DNA from: Aspidapion aeneum
Taxonomy: Eukaryota > Arthropoda > Insecta > Coleoptera > Brentidae
DNA: 64,000 bases
Assembly (NCBI GenBank): GCA_963576565.1
Contig: OY755040.1
Location: 28,109,203 to 28,173,202, forward strand
Direction: 5' to 3'
Shown: positions 23,004-33,429 of the stretch, in pieces
Position numbering within the stretch: the stretch's first letter is position 1
Layout: each line of letters begins with the position of its first letter
Position numbers and translations under genes: made by a program
The notes under the pieces: generated by a model
Seen by the model: only the letters and a program-made list of their open reading frames with translations
Databases searched by the model: none
Told to the model about the DNA's origin: nothing

Positions 23004-23247
23004 ACTAAAATACTGTGCTTTATTTTACTTTAAACAAAAAATATAAATGCTTATATACTATTATTATAACAAAGAAATAAGTAAGTACCTACATTACTAT
23101 GAGTCGAGATGAAGTAAATTTGTGAAAACTACAAATAAAATATTTATTTAACTTTTGTTAAGTCGTTATACTTAGGTATTAAAATTTAAAATTTCAATTT
23201 ACAAAAAATAATATAAATATTGCCTAATCCTATTTGAAAAATAATTT

Positions 23248-23472
23248 TTACCAAAATAAATTGCGAAGCTTAGATTGACTAAATAGCTCGAAATAAATTG
23301 GAGATAATAAAAAAAATTCAAATTGTTCAGGGTTTGTAGCTAGCTCTACGACCGGTCGCATTGAAAATTGTCCAATGTAGAAACTTGGTCGGCAATGCAC
23401 CCCAATTGATTGATCAATGCATGCCAGTAAAGCACATACGCTGTACATACATTTTCCACTACTTAAAATCAT
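23248..23472 (-). CDS. Short ORF, unknown
   Basis: A 74-codon ORF on the minus strand starts MILSSGKCMYSVCALLACID and has a mildly hydrophobic amino end. Its composition is less AT-biased than its surroundings. I recognise no domain, and splice context was not resolved. It may be a chance ORF. Confidence 0.15.
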   Translation of the reverse strand: MILSSGKCMYSVCALLACIDQSIGVHCRPSFYIGQFSMRPVVELATNPEQFEFFLLSPIYFELFSQSKLRNLFW

Positions 23473-23573
23473 TTTGGGACAGAAACTTTTGCCAAAAAAC
23501 TATACTAAATAGAAATTAAATCAGAATTTAAATAAAAAACTATCATCTCTATATATACAAGGTCATTTTCTTA

Positions 23574-24204
23574 TTGCAAAAACTATATCAAGAACTACAG
23601 CAGCGGCAAGCAAAAGGTGACTATCCAAAAGCTCCAGTAAAAGAAAAAAAAGTAAAATTACACCTCAGTTTTATGATGAAATGGGTCTCGTTTTTGATCA
23701 ACCTAAACAAGGTGGAGGCAATAGCAATAATGGAAATACAGCACGCAAATTTTTTAGAAAATCTGGTGTCGATAAAGGATTAATAGAAAAAATTGCAAAT
23801 GTACTTTCCATCACTTCTTATGGGCACTACATCAACGAGGAAAATTTTAAAAGTATGGTTTTGAAACAGCAGAAATAGCAATTTTCCTTTATGGATGGTA
23901 TAAAATGAGTGCTACCGTTCATAACTATTGCTGCATGGAGGTGATATAACACAATCGCCACATTTGCCAGTAGGGCTACTGTCAGAAGATGTAATTAAGA
24001 TGGGCCATAAAGAGTATAAGAAATTTCGACAAAAAACGAGAAAAATAATTCAAAAGAGTAGTGTTAAATATGCTAAGGCTGCCAATCTTCTATGGTAGAC
24101 ACAAGAAAGGTAATGAAGATGGTAAAGATAAGGATGATGATGATTGCGATTATGATGATATGAATAATAAAGAAGATGCAGATACCGTAGATATTGATGT
24201 TTAA
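23574..24204 (+). pseudogene. Frameshifted transposon-type ORF with acidic tail
   Basis: Three frames carry consecutive pieces of one protein. NTARKFFRKSGVDKGLIEK and ITSYGHYINEENFKS end near 23860. FETAEIAIFLYGWYKMSATV follows in the next frame. SPHLPVGLLSEDVIKMGHKE and YKKFRQKTRKIIQKS follow after another shift. The last part, in yet another frame, is an acidic tail (DGKDKDDDDCDYDDMNNKED) ending at a TAA near 24204. The pattern resembles an uncharacterised ORF that is repeated in many insect genomes and has an LPIG.LSEEA-like motif. That recognition comes from memory of the pattern, not a search. It is not functional. Confidence 0.45.
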
Positions 24205-24478
24205 TAACGTTAAGGAAAAAATGTTGCAAATTTTAAATACAGCAATAAATAAGTATGCAATTGTTGTGCATGTTTTTGCAACATAATTTTTAAATGTACC
24301 CCTCACAAGCATTTCTAAACATATTATCGCAAAAACAAAATTTAAGATTTTGGGCACCGTAAATTGTTTTTCTGTCATGTGCAACGTTACTAAACAAAAA
24401 TTTAACAGTTCCAAAAATCACTGCTGCTGCATACATTTTTAAAGTCCAAGAAAATTTTCTAAATTTTTTCAACAATCT

Positions 24479-24552
24479 CTCAGCCCGCCGCCCCTCTAAC
24501 TATAAAACCCGGGACTTAAAGTCCCTTCGCTCCCCCTTAATCCGCCACTGCT
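24479..24552 (-). mobile_element. hAT-like terminus, isolated
   Basis: CCTTAATCCGCCACTG is the complement of a CAGTGGCGGATTAAGG terminus, preceded by C-rich runs. It lies just downstream of the frameshifted ORF at 23574-24204 and might be that element's end. No partner end was identified. Confidence 0.4.
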
Positions 24553-24830
24553 GAGAAGGATTGTTTGTCTCTCAATATTGCCTACGTTAATATTTTTTAT
24601 TTCGGCATGCAAAGAAATGTTCGTATTTTAGTCTTTCATCACCTGGTAATAATCTAAATATAAAGTTTCTTTAAAATTACGCATGTAACTTTGTTCTTTT
24701 TTTATCACACCACTGGACAGTCTTTTAAAAAAATATAAACACCATTCATTCATTAATATTAATACCTAACATTTATCATTGGTTGCTACTATATTTTAAA
24801 TCCAAAGAGTCGATGCATATTTTATGCCCC

Positions 24831-24982
24831 GTGTCCGGTACCGGCCCATAAAGCAGTGGATCATGAGGCACCGGGCACCGGCCCATAAGGCACCGGCTCA
24901 TAAGGCACCGGCCAAATCACCAGACCATAAGGTACCGGCTTCTAAGGCACTGGCCCATAAAGCACCAGCCCACCAGGAATGT
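24831..24982 (+). repeat. Degenerate 15-bp minisatellite
   Basis: Around ten imperfect units of the type GCACCGGCCCATAAG are present, GC-rich against an AT-rich background. A frame across it reads repeated HKAPA, but there is no sign of a gene. Confidence 0.8.
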
Positions 24983-25324
24983 TTTAATTTTCCCATATGG
25001 CCCATGCACCCCTTTCCACTATAATATGTCTATGTGACAAAATAAAATTTATATCGATTCGTGTAACTGGCTTCAATGACGTAACCGCCTAAAAATAGGA
25101 CACTTTGTACGTGACTAGTCACCAAATTTAGTCATTGGCAAAGTCTAGCAACAAATGCGATTTAGACGGAGATCAAAGGCATGCACATTGTAGAGTTCTA
25201 CCTGTAGAGACTAATTACAAAATTATTGCTGCACGTGGATTGCGGCAAGATAATCCGGAAACGTCTGTTGTTGTTAGATATATTGTATGCATAGACGGAA
25301 TCAAAAATAATTTTCCTTTTATAT

Positions 25325-25620
25325 TCCTGGTGCTTTATTCTGTATCTCCCGGGAGTGAATTTTCACGGTTACCATTGGTCGAAGTCAAACATCATAGTAA
25401 TGACATGTTTCTGTAAGTGTTTTTAATAGAAATATCACTTCAAAGTTCTCCTATTGCAAAGCAGGAGAGCAGTTATGTCAAATGTTCACCCAAAAATAAT
25501 CTCTTCCGTATAAGTTTAAAGTCACATACTATAAACTGACCAATGGTAACCGTGGATTGATACGAATATTTACTCTTGGGAGAACCTTTACAGAATAAAG
25601 CACCTGGACTGGTATTCTCA
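25325..25620. repeat. Imperfect inverted repeat with coding-like arms
   Basis: GGTGCTTTATTCTGT and ACGGTTACCATTGGTC at 25330-25382 occur in inverse orientation at 25541-25612. The longer minus-strand arm has an insert between the shared blocks. The minus-strand ORF (25685-25473) includes SPGALFCKGSPKSKYSYQS. The plus-strand ORF (25135-25416) includes LVLYSVSPGSEFSRLPLVE in the matching place. I do not recognise the family. Confidence 0.55.
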
Positions 25621-25738
25621 TAAATTGGCTTAAAAACGTTAAGTTTTGAAAACGCTAAGCGTAACGCACAGCACCCTTCTCGCATTGCATTTGCGCTGAC
25701 CGATCGAATTTGTATTGGTGGCGCCCTTGAGATGGAAC

Positions 25739-25750
25739 TCGCTAAGCATC
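25739..25750 (+). repeat. 12-bp target duplication of the Penelope pair, left
   Basis: TCGCTAAGCATC immediately precedes the palindrome and recurs at 30598-30609, 35 bp after the right arm ends. Confidence 0.8.
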
Positions 25751-25796
25751 GAAATAAAATTTCGGACTTCCATTGTCTTTATTTATTTTAAAACAC

Positions 25797-25832
25797 GACG
25801 TTTCGGTTAGTAAGTATCTCTAACCGTTATCA
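25797..25832 (-). ncRNA. Hammerhead-like motif at the end of the left Penelope copy
   Basis: This mirrors the motif at 30481-30516: a TTGATAA-like stretch, a 7-bp helix (CGGTTAG/CTAACCG) and GAAACGTC. Penelope-like elements are known to carry hammerhead ribozymes. Here the CUGANGA core deviates at two positions, so activity is doubtful. Confidence 0.4.
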
Positions 25833-28151
25833 AGTGTGAACTAAACAATCTAGTCTCTAGGCTACTACTTATACTACTTGGTGTGCAGTCAGGTGTGACG
25901 GCCCGCCCCCTTTTTTTAATCCTAAGACGCCTGTTTTCCTTAAGGAGTGGTTTCCATATGTTTGGTATGTCCGTGCTTGGTTGACTGAAAACTTCTTTAT
26001 TCTGCATTATATACGCAGCTTCAATAAACTTTCGTTTTCGCCAATGCGACTCCTTATGTAAAACTTTAGCTTCTGACCACTGAATCCTGTGATCATTTGA
26101 CCAAGCATGATCTGCTAAACCGGATTTTTCAATATCCCCTAATTGGGTACTTTTTAGATGTTCATTTACTCTAACCTGAAGAGGGCGTTTCGTTTCACCT
26201 ACATATGATTTACCACACTCACACGGGATTTGGTAAATACATTCCTTATTATTTGAGGGATTGTCTGGTTTTGTTTTAGTTACAAAACTTCTTATCGTAT
26301 TTCCCGAAGAAAATACTGTTTTTATATTATAGTGTTTAGCTATTCGTCTTATGTTTTCTGAAATCCCTTGAACATATGGAATGTTAATAACACCTAACGG
26401 ATTATTATTTTGAGAATTTGGTACATTTAGTTTGTTTTTAATTTTAAATATCGTTGAGTTTATTAATTTCTCGGAATAACCATTCTGTTGTAAGTCCTTT
26501 TTAATGTTGTTAATTTCTGTGGTTAATTCTTCATTATTACTACAAATATTTACGGCTCTTAAATACAAACTTCTTATAACTCCTTGTTTTGTTGCAACAG
26601 AATGATTAGACTTAAAATTTAGGTACTGTCCCGTGTGTGTAGGTTTCCTATATACAGTGGTTTGAATGTTTCTGTCTAATCGTTTGACAAGAACATCCAA
26701 AAAAGGTAAGGCCGAATCTTTTTCAATTTCCATGGTGCACTTGATTGTTGGTCGAATACCGTTTAAATGGTGTAGAAAATTTTGTAGTTCGTCATCATTT
26801 TCCGGCCATTTAATAAATGTGTCATCCATGTATCGTAGCCATAGTTTTGGTTTGACTCTTGCTGTGTTGATCGCATGGCCCTCGAACCACTCCATGTAGA
26901 TGTTTGCTACCACTGGCGAAAGAGATGAACCCATTGGGAGTCCATCATTTTGCGCGTAAAACTTATCTTTCACTTGAAAGTAAGAGTTACGGAGACAGAG
27001 CTCCAAAAGATCCATCACCCCCTCCACCGATAGCGTTGTTCTCTCGTGAAGTGTATCATCAGTTTGTAATTTGTTTTTAATGATACTGAGTGACTCATTT
27101 ATTGGCACGTTGGTGTAGAGACTTTCTACATCAAAACTTACAAATCTATCGCCGGGATCTAATTCGATACCTTTTAAAACCTCCACAAAATGTTCCGAGT
27201 TTTTGACAAAAGATTCGGACTTACCCTGTAGTGGTTGAATTATGTCCAACAAAAACCTCGACAAAGTGCTGGTCGGTGAGTCCCTGGAGCTGGTAATTGG
27301 TCGCAGTGGTATATCCTTCTTATGGATCTTTGGTAATCCATAAAAATGTGGTGCCTTACTGTGGTGTGGAGTCAGGCGGGATCTAGCAGCGTCCGGGATA
27401 TTTTCAGCATACTTCTTCAAAGTCCTGTAGATGCGTCCTTCTATGGTGGTGGTTGGGTCTTTGGGTAGTTGCTTGTAGTCTCCTTTCTCCAGAACTTCTT
27501 GGATCTTTTTGTCGTAAGTCTCGACATCCATGATCACCGTTGCGTTTCCTTTGTCGGCCGGTAGAATCTTGATTGATTTGTCAGCCTGCAGGTTCTTGAT
27601 TGCCCGTTGTTCTTGACTGGTGATGTTTGTCTTTTGTTGCTTCTTTCTGTCCAACGTTGTTCTTACTTTATGGCGAAACTCATCAGCTTCGGGTTGAGGT
27701 AGACTAACGGTCTCTATTGCTGCAATAATTTCCAGTGTCGGTGTCTGTGCCGGTGCAATGGCGAACTTAAGTCCCTTACTGAGTACCAATTCTTCGTTGG
27801 TGCTCAGAGTCCTTTTGGAGATGTTCACTATAGTGCTTGGTGTTGTTGAGTCTGTTCTATCTTGAGTACGTGTCTGTAGTTTCTTGAGTTTTTCTCGGTG
27901 AGTTGATCGTATCTTCTGTCGTTCTCTGTTGCACGTACTGTCAATTTTACTCAGTATCGGTTCGTAGTCTTCCTCCCATGTGTGTCGTCTAATTTCGTCA
28001 AATCGCTCCTCCATGTCGGCGTTGAAGTTGACTTTTCTCCATCGATGGTAACTGATTTGGGATCGGATTAGTGCTTGGCTTGTCCTCTCTAAGATCTTCT
28101 TCGTTCTCACTCCCGGAAAGTTGGCTTTTAGGCGGAAACCAACCGGAATAA
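25807..28151 (-). CDS. Penelope-like element polyprotein: reverse transcriptase plus GIY-YIG endonuclease (open copy)
   Basis: The frame is open from the palindrome centre to a stop at 25807. The part from 28110 gives 767 residues. Upstream codons continue open (VGFRLKANFPG), and no ATG precedes them, so the 5' end is probably truncated. Visible landmarks by residue (counted from 28110) are PADKGNATV (about 184), FYGLPKIHKKDIPLRPI (256), motif A FDVESLYTNVP (326), motif B GLPMGSSLSP (390), motif C YMDD (427-430), YRKPTHTGQYLNF (487), and a GIY-YIG module with CIYQIPCECGKSYVGET and arginine-rich RPLQVRVNEH (624-652). These proteins copy element RNA at nicked or telomeric DNA. Both catalytic parts look complete, so this copy may be recently active, but a start codon and promoter are not evident. 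Confidence 0.93.
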
Positions 28152-28200
28152 CACCACTGTATTATTCCGGTTGGTTTCCGCCTAAAAGCCAACTTTCCGG
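28121..28200. repeat. Palindrome centre
   Basis: The arms meet at GGAATAA-10 nt-TTATTCC. Such a short loop between 2.4-kb arms is prone to hairpin formation, and its persistence in the assembly is notable. Confidence 0.9.
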
Positions 28201-30506
28201 GAGTGAGAACGAAGAAGATCTTAGAGAGGACAAGCCAAGCACTAATCCGATCCCAAATCAGTTACCATCGATGGAGAAAAGTCAACTTCAACGCCGACAT
28301 GGAGGAGCGATTTGACGAAATTAGACGACACACATGGGAGGAAGACTACGAACCGATACTGAGTAAAATTGACAGTACGTGCAACAGAGAACGACAGAAG
28401 ATACGATCAACTCACCGAGAAAAACTCAAGAAACTACAGACACGTACTCAAGATAGAACAGACTCAACAACACCAAGCACTATAGTGAACATCTCCAAAA
28501 GGACTCTGAGCACCAACGAAGAATTGGTACTCAGTAAGGGACTTAAGTTCGCCATTGCACCGGCACAGACACCGACACTGGAAATTATTGCAGCAATAGA
28601 GACCGTTAGTCTACCTCAACCCGAAGCTGATGAGTTTCGCCATAAAGTAAGAACAACGTTGGACAGAAAGAAGCAACAAAAGACAAACATCACCAGTCAA
28701 GAACAACGGGCAATCAAGAACCTGCAGGCTGACAAATCAATCAAGATTCTACCGGCCGACAAAGGAAACGCAACGGTGATCATGGATGTCGAGACTTACG
28801 ACAAAAAGATCCAAGAAGTTCTGGAGAAAGGAGACTACAAGCAACTACCCAAAGACCCAACCACCACCATAGAAGGACGCATCTACAGGACTTTGAAGAA
28901 GTATGCTGAAAATATCCCGGACGCTGCTAGATCCCGCCTGACTCCACACCACAGTAAGGCACCACATTTTTATGGATTACCAAAGATCCATAAGAAGGAT
29001 ATACCACTGCGACCAATTACCAGCTCCAGGGACTCACCGACCAGCACTTTGTCGAGGTTTTTGTTGGACATAATTCAACCACTACAGGGTAAGTCCGAAT
29101 CTTTTGTCAAAAACTCGGAACATTTTGTGGAGGTTTTAAAAGGTATCGAATTAGATCCCGGCGATAGATTTGTAAGTTTTGATGTAGAAAGTCTCTACAC
29201 CAACGTGCCAATAAATGAGTCACTCAGTATCATTAAAAACAAATTACAAACTGATGATACACTTCACGAGAGAACAACGCTATCGGTGGAGGGGGTGATG
29301 GATCTTTTGGAGCTCTGTCTCCGTAACTCTTACTTTCAAGTGAAAGATAAGTTTTACGCGCAAAATGATGGACTCCCAATGGGTTCATCTCTTTCGCCAG
29401 TGGTAGCAAACATCTACATGGAGTGGTTCGAGGGCCATGCGATCAACACAGCAAGAGTCAAACCAAAACTATGGCTACGATACATGGATGACACATTTAT
29501 TTAATGGCCGGAAAATGATGACGAACTACAAAATTTTCTACACCATTTAAACGGTATTCGACCAACAATCAAGTGCACCATGGAAATTGAAAAAGATTCG
29601 GCCTTACCTTTTTTGGATGTTCTTGTCAAACGATTAGACAGAAACATTCAAACCACTGTATATAGGAAACCTACACACACGGGACAGTACCTAAATTTTA
29701 AGTCTAATCATTCTGTTGCAACAAAACAAGGAGTTATAAGAAGTTTGTATTTAAGAGCCGTAAATATTTGTAGTAATAATGAAGAATTAACCACAGAAAT
29801 TAACAACATTAAAAAGGACTTACAACAGAATGGTTATTCCGAGAAATTAATAAACTCAACGATATTTAAAATTAAAAACAAACTAAATGTACCAAATTCT
29901 CAAAATAATAATCCGTTAGGTGTTATTAACATTCCATATGTTCAAGGGATTTCAGAAAACATAAGACGAATAGCTAAACACTATAATATAAAAACAGTAT
30001 TTTCTTCGGGAAATACGATAAGAAGTTTTGTAACTAAAACAAAACCAGACAATCCCTCAAATAATAAGGAATGTATTTACCAAATCCCGTGTGAGTGTGG
30101 TAAATCATATGTAGGTGAAACGAAACGCCCTCTTCAGGTTAGAGTAAATGAACATCTAAAAAGTACCCAATTAGGGGATATTGAAAAATCCGGTTTAGCA
30201 GATCATGCTTGGTCAAATGATCACAGGATTCAGTGGTCAGAAGCTAAAGTTTTACATAAGGAGTCGCATTGGCGAAAACGAAAGTTTATTGAAGCTGCGT
30301 ATATAATGCAGAATAAAGAAGTTTTCAGTCAACCAAGCACGGACATACCAAACATATGGAAACCACTCCTTAAGGAAAACAGGCGTCTTAGGATTAAAAA
30401 AAGGGGGCGGGCCGTCACACCTGACTGCACACCAAGTAGTATAAGTAGTAGCCTAGAGACTAGATTGTTTAGTTCACACTTGATAACGGTTAGAGATACT
30501 TACTAA
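28162..30506 (+). pseudogene. Penelope-like element ORF, second copy with one nonsense codon
   Basis: The sequence is the mirror copy of the minus-strand ORF. The only coding difference I found is base 29502: TAA at 29502-29504 here, where the other arm has AAA (lysine, at 26811-26809). The stop falls four codons after the YMDD catalytic motif, so the product would lose the rest of the RT and the whole GIY-YIG endonuclease. The frame then continues open to 30506. A single difference in about 2.4 kb implies either a very young pair or arm-to-arm gene conversion. Confidence 0.93.
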
Positions 30507-30516
30507 CCGAAACGTC
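30481..30516 (+). ncRNA. Hammerhead-like motif at the end of the right Penelope copy
   Basis: TTGATAA (30480-30486) is followed by CGGTTAG (30487-30493), a 9-nt loop, CTAACCG (30503-30509) and AAACGTC. The layout is that of helix II of a hammerhead followed by GAAA and a GUC-type site, but the first core box deviates from CUGANGA. The stem is perfect. Activity is not predicted with confidence. Confidence 0.4.
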
Positions 30517-30597
30517 GTGTTTTAAAATAAATAAAGACAATGGAAGTCCGAAATTTTATTTCTACACAATCATTGTCTACGAGTTTCAAACAAAGAA

Positions 30598-30609
30598 TCG
30601 CTAAGCATC
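30598..30609 (+). repeat. 12-bp target duplication of the Penelope pair, right
   Basis: The second copy of TCGCTAAGCATC. Confidence 0.8.
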
Positions 30610-32959
30610 CTTCAAATTCTCGCTTTTTGTTCATGTTTTTTAACATTTGTGGCATACATTAGAGATTTTTTTTTCAGTTAGTTATTTTTGTTATTTATTG
30701 ATAACAGCATCGAAAATCTAGAGAAGGTGAGGGTTAGAAATGGTTTTAATGAGAAATGTTGGGCTAGCGGTGTCTTAACATGATTGTAGTGAGCCCTACA
30801 CTCCTAGGGTATAATAATAAAGGTTATGTAGATGTAAACCATATATTTTCATCATATTCCAACAAATAAAATAAAGTTAAAGAAAAAGATTTTGTTAAAA
30901 ATCTTCAATAATTTTTAACATTTTAATTTTTTAAAGTTTTGGCACGACCACCACCATTGTTCCACCTGAATATACTCGCCTTGTTTCCAATCGGGCTCAA
31001 ATGCTCGATTACTTACTCTACAGGGTACCTTTACATATATAAGTGTAGAAAACTTGCCCATAAACAATTTTTAATTATTCATTTATCTGTACCACTTAAA
31101 TAGATTGCAGAGGGGAGAGAAATACAGTAAATTTTTATTCGCGAACTCTTTAAAATTCTTCATTTCTACTTTCAAGGATAATAAAAGTAGCTATTTTGAC
31201 CTTATTGTACTTAAATTATAGGCTGAAGGCCTCCTTTAACCACTATAAATACAAAACTGGCCAAAAAAATTAATACCTATGTGCATAATACTTTTTAATA
31301 GGTTTGAAGTTTTTAAAAACGCGAAGCGATTTCCAAAAACAGATTCCAATTGGTAGGTGTTTTAAACACGGTTACCGTTTTAAAAAAAAATGCTCATCGC
31401 AATCGTACGTAAATACAATTTTTGCACTTTTGGTCAGGTGCTCAGCGAACTTGACGTCATAAAACGGCAAGCTTCTTAAAAACGCTATGCGTTTTTCATT
31501 ACGAAAATACCTTTCCAGGAGGAAGTGGATGGACCCCACAGTTTATCATAAAGAACAAAAAGGATCAATCGTACAAAGATCACAAAGGAATATGGTATGA
31601 TGTCTCACCACGGTATACCTAATCCTTCAACAATGTTTCGGCAAGACATATCAATAAAAACTTCGAAAAAACTTTTATTTCTGAGTTAATTACAAAAAAA
31701 ACTGGTTTTAAGGCTGATATATCATTTAGTTAGTTCCCTTATAGTGTGCTAATGGGCTAGCTAGAAAAGTATCAGATCCGTCATAGATTAATTTATTATA
31801 TTTCTAGCTCGCGCAGCAATAGCTAGAGAAGGTATTGTTGTCATAGATAAAAAAAATTTGAGATACCGCCGAAAATGTGTTTTTTGCTAACTTCTGAACG
31901 GAACATCACATCAGTATGCATTTTTTAGAATATAGTGAAACGCGTTTTTCTTCTGCTTTTGAAATATTTACTAAAACTGTTTTCAAGGCTATTATAGCGC
32001 GGAATTGACTTGAAGTTTGCTAATGAATTAGAAGTATTAGATCCGTCATGGATCCATTTATTTTTCTTTATACCTTCTTTGTATTTTTTTTTGTTTGGCT
32101 TTTAGAAAAGAAAAAACACGAACATAACACGCTGCAGGAATTAGACCATATTTTGTTTACTTTCGTATAAATGTTAAAATATTCACGCCTGGATATATCG
32201 CGCCTATTTTTCGTTTATTCCCGACAGGGAAAAAAATATATAAATGTTGTCTACATTTCAATAAACGTTTTAACCCCCATACACCTGCGACGCGACGCGT
32301 TGTAAAAAAGTGAAATATGGGATTTCCATATATTTCGTCCCAGGTTTGAATTTTAATATATTTTTAACACCTCCGAAAATAGGGGATTTTTCGGCAACTT
32401 CTGTCATCCTTTACAAACGGTGCATTTTTACGATTACGATTCATATGTGCGCGAGAAAAGAAACTCCGGTTTCGAATAAAAATTTTAATTTTATCCAAGT
32501 ACTTTTTATCCTTTTCTAAAATCATTTCTAAAAGAAAGACAAAACTTGTCATCTCTGAATAGGGATAATAATCACTTTAGTTAGACACGTCCTGCAAAAC
32601 GACATTTTCGCCTGGTTAACGTTCAAAATATGGGAGACTTCGAACCGTATTTTATGTTAATATATCGTCTTAATGGCAATTCTCTTTTCCTCGGAAAATA
32701 ATAGCATTTTAAATTCAGAGTGCAAAAATATATTCAAACGTTGTCAAATACACACAAGAAAGGAAAAATTTACATTTAAAAGAATAGCCTAAGGTATATT
32801 TTATCCTTATAACTGAATAAAAATAATGCAGACTTCTTGACCTTAAAATGAATTGGTAACGCTTGTTATAACAAATCAGCACTATCCGTGTGACGTTGTG
32901 GATCAAACAAGCCTTTGTTTATAAACTAGTTATTTAGAAACATCACACAAAACACAAAT
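30610..32959. other. Unassigned AT-rich region with weak local repeats
   Basis: No gene recognised. Two diverged segments near 31700-31800 and 31975-32065 share AAAACTG.TTT.AAGGCT and AGATCCGTCAT.GAT. A block near 31808-31842 matches one near 20236-20273. Confidence 0.4.
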
Positions 32960-32961
32960 TT

Positions 32962-33425
32962 TTGCTATTTTTCTACAGATCCCCCTTCTCTGTTAATATG
33001 CTTTTCCCAACGGTTTGACAGTTTCTTAATCCCGTTTTCATAAAAGAAAGCTGGGCGGGTATCTAAACAGTTGCGCACGAGAGCCTCCACCTCTTCATTG
33101 GTCTGAAATTGCTCGCCTCCCAGTGAATCTTTGAGTGGGCCAAACATATAAAAATCGCAAGGTGACAAATCTGGACTGTGTGGAGGGTATTCCAGTACAG
33201 TCCAGTGCATTTAATTGATTTTGGCCTGATTTAAAGCCGCCGTATCAGGTCTAGCGTTGTCATGCAGGAGCAACACCCCTTGGATGGGGTGTACTCTTCT
33301 CTTTAGGCGATAATCAAGCTTTACCTGGTCGAGTAAGTTGCAGTAGTAAGCCGCGTTAATTGTTATTCGCTCGTGCAACAAATCGGCCAACAAAAAACCT
33401 CTCCAGTCTCAGAAAACGGTCGCCC
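32962..33425 (-). pseudogene. mariner transposase C-terminal fragment
   Basis: The minus strand encodes LLHERITINAAYYCNLLDQV and GVLLLHDNARPDTAALNQAK (second catalytic aspartate). An in-frame TAA at 33213-33211 follows, then YPPHSPDLSPCDFYMFGPLK (third catalytic position) and RWEKHINREGGSVEK at the end. The two parts are in one frame, so a single nonsense change separates them. The amino-terminal half is missing. It is a different mariner subfamily from the copy at 18839-19812. Confidence 0.88.
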
Positions 33426-33429
33426 TCTT

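Larger units (their letters stand above)
25751..30597. mobile_element. Head-to-head pair of Penelope-like retroelements forming a near-perfect palindrome
   Basis: Arms 25751-28151 and 28162-30562 are exact reverse complements in length and, apart from one base I noticed, in sequence. The loop is 10 nt (28152-28161, CACCACTGTA). The two copies are joined at their 5' (amino-terminal) ends, so transcription would diverge from the centre. A further 35 bp (30563-30597) follows the right arm before the second TCGCTAAGCATC. The 12-bp duplication implies that the whole unit entered the genome in one event or grew within one site. Confidence 0.9.

Noticed and set aside
24831..24982. Possible CRISPR array
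   Set aside because: The units are contiguous and degenerate with no spacers, in a eukaryotic context.
24824..25024. ORF with repeated HKAPA
   Set aside because: It is a translation of the 15-bp minisatellite, without gene signals.
26666..26899. Plus-strand ORF inside the left Penelope copy
   Set aside because: It is the antisense shadow of the RT reading frame.
27998..28315. Mirror ORFs across the palindrome centre (MAFRRKPTG...)
   Set aside because: They are alternative-frame readings created by the palindrome. The RT frame explains the region.
32564..32572. TAGGGATAA resembling half of a homing endonuclease site
   Set aside because: Nine bases of a longer site are expected by chance in this composition.
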